Shown here in pieces: positions 63,660-64,000 of a stretch of DNA of 64,000 bases (positions are counted from its first letter, which is position 1; every line of letters starts with the position of its first letter). A program made the position numbers and the translations under genes. The notes under the pieces were generated by a model, which was given only the letters and a program-made list of their open reading frames with translations, had not been told where the DNA came from and made no database searches. Origin of the DNA: CAIYRG01 sp964494505 (GTDB lineage Bacteria; Pseudomonadota; Alphaproteobacteria; Micropepsales; Micropepsaceae); the NCBI GenBank assembly GCA_964494505.1, contig CAZBRO010000003.1, positions 62,001 to 126,000 on the forward strand, written 5' to 3'.

Positions 63660-64000
63660 TGCAGCCAGCGGAGGGGGCCATAAGCCGCAACGTCAAATCC
63701 CTGTTCCGCATCGTCAGCATCAAGCTCGACGGGGTCGGGCGGCACTCGCCCGAAATCGAGCAGGAGCAGAAGATCGCGGTGCATGATCTTCTGGAAGCCA
63801 ACAGCTTCAGACCCAAGGGATCGCCCGGCGGGCCGTATCATCTGATCCTGGCCAACGCCGAAAGCCGTCTTGTCTTCGACGTGCGGCTTGAGGATTTGAG
63901 CGAGCACGGCCGGGTGCATTTGTCGATGACGCCGTTCCGCCGTGTGCTCAAGGATTACGCGCACGTCTGCCAGAGCTATTATGCATCTCTGCGCGAAGCG
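63659..64000 (+). CDS. UPF0262-family protein, N-terminal part (partial)
   Basis: 114 codons are visible to the window end, from the ATG at 63659 that shares a base with the hisD stop (TGATG). The sequence RIVSIKLDGVGRHSPEIEQE, then IAVHDLLEANSFRP, GGPYHLILA, RLVFDVRLED and MTPFRRVLKDYAHVCQSYY follows the pattern of UPF0262, found in alphaproteobacteria. Full length is usually near 160 residues, so about 45 are missing. Function unknown; cotranscription with hisD is likely. Confidence 0.85.
   Translation, partial: MQPAEGAISRNVKSLFRIVSIKLDGVGRHSPEIEQEQKIAVHDLLEANSFRPKGSPGGPYHLILANAESRLVFDVRLEDLSEHGRVHLSMTPFRRVLKDYAHVCQSYYASLREA

Overview
This window looks like chromosomal DNA from a high-GC alphaproteobacterium. 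I see no phage, plasmid or insertion-sequence genes. The alphaproteobacterial signs are: a tRNA-His without G-1 and with A73, next to hisS-hisZ-hisG; a DUF3035 (BamF-type) lipoprotein after lspA; the order small protein-murA-DUF2948-hisD-UPF0262; a TIGR01459 HAD phosphatase near ribF; and a TipF-like degenerate EAL protein. The exact order or family is not decidable from sequence reading alone.

Layout. 0-3.2 kb: tail of an FAD oxidoreductase, a GcvT-like folate protein, a small membrane protein and a PotD-like binding protein. 3.3-10.3 kb: tRNA-His, a type V autotransporter and the tight hisS-hisZ-hisG unit. 10.3-14 kb: dps with a small membrane partner, and a two-subunit molybdenum hydroxylase of the isoquinoline 1-oxidoreductase type. 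14-20 kb: many small exported proteins, including a PEP-CTERM protein, a CAP-domain protein, a Gly-rich lipoprotein and a four-cysteine protein behind a perfect FNR/FixK-type box. 20.3-22.6 kb: groES-groEL with a CIRCE operator and a readable promoter. 22.6-29.3 kb: TIGR02453 protein, MetE-C-like methyltransferase, two Tyr/Gly-rich secreted proteins, an omega-aminotransferase and alanine dehydrogenase. 29.4-40 kb: ArfB, the EAL protein, an M28 peptidase, a low-GC membrane ORF, an amidohydrolase, a second PEP-CTERM protein, a glycosyltransferase-like protein, an NHL propeller, a SnoaL-like protein and a metallo-beta-lactamase-fold protein. 39.7-42.7 kb: a three-gene minus-strand operon built around a 746-residue cysteine-rich protein that I do not recognise. 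42.9-64 kb: mostly housekeeping genes (HAD, MaoC, ribF, ileS, lspA, DUF3035, paired M16 peptidases, NHL propeller, mutL, DUF882 peptidase, rsmD, DsbD-like protein, tRNA-Thr, murA, DUF2948, hisD, UPF0262).

Intergenic structure is unusually rich. At least five families of short palindromic repeats lie between genes. One copy has landed at the 5' end of an M16 peptidase gene, and two copies of another family appear to supply the ribosome-binding site of the next gene.

The best candidates for something undescribed are the cysteine-rich protein operon (39757-42654), the FNR-box four-cysteine small protein (17589-17869), the repeat families and their effect on start sites, and a pair of exported propellers sharing a vicinal Cys-Cys. 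All functions are read from protein motifs by eye; no database search was run.
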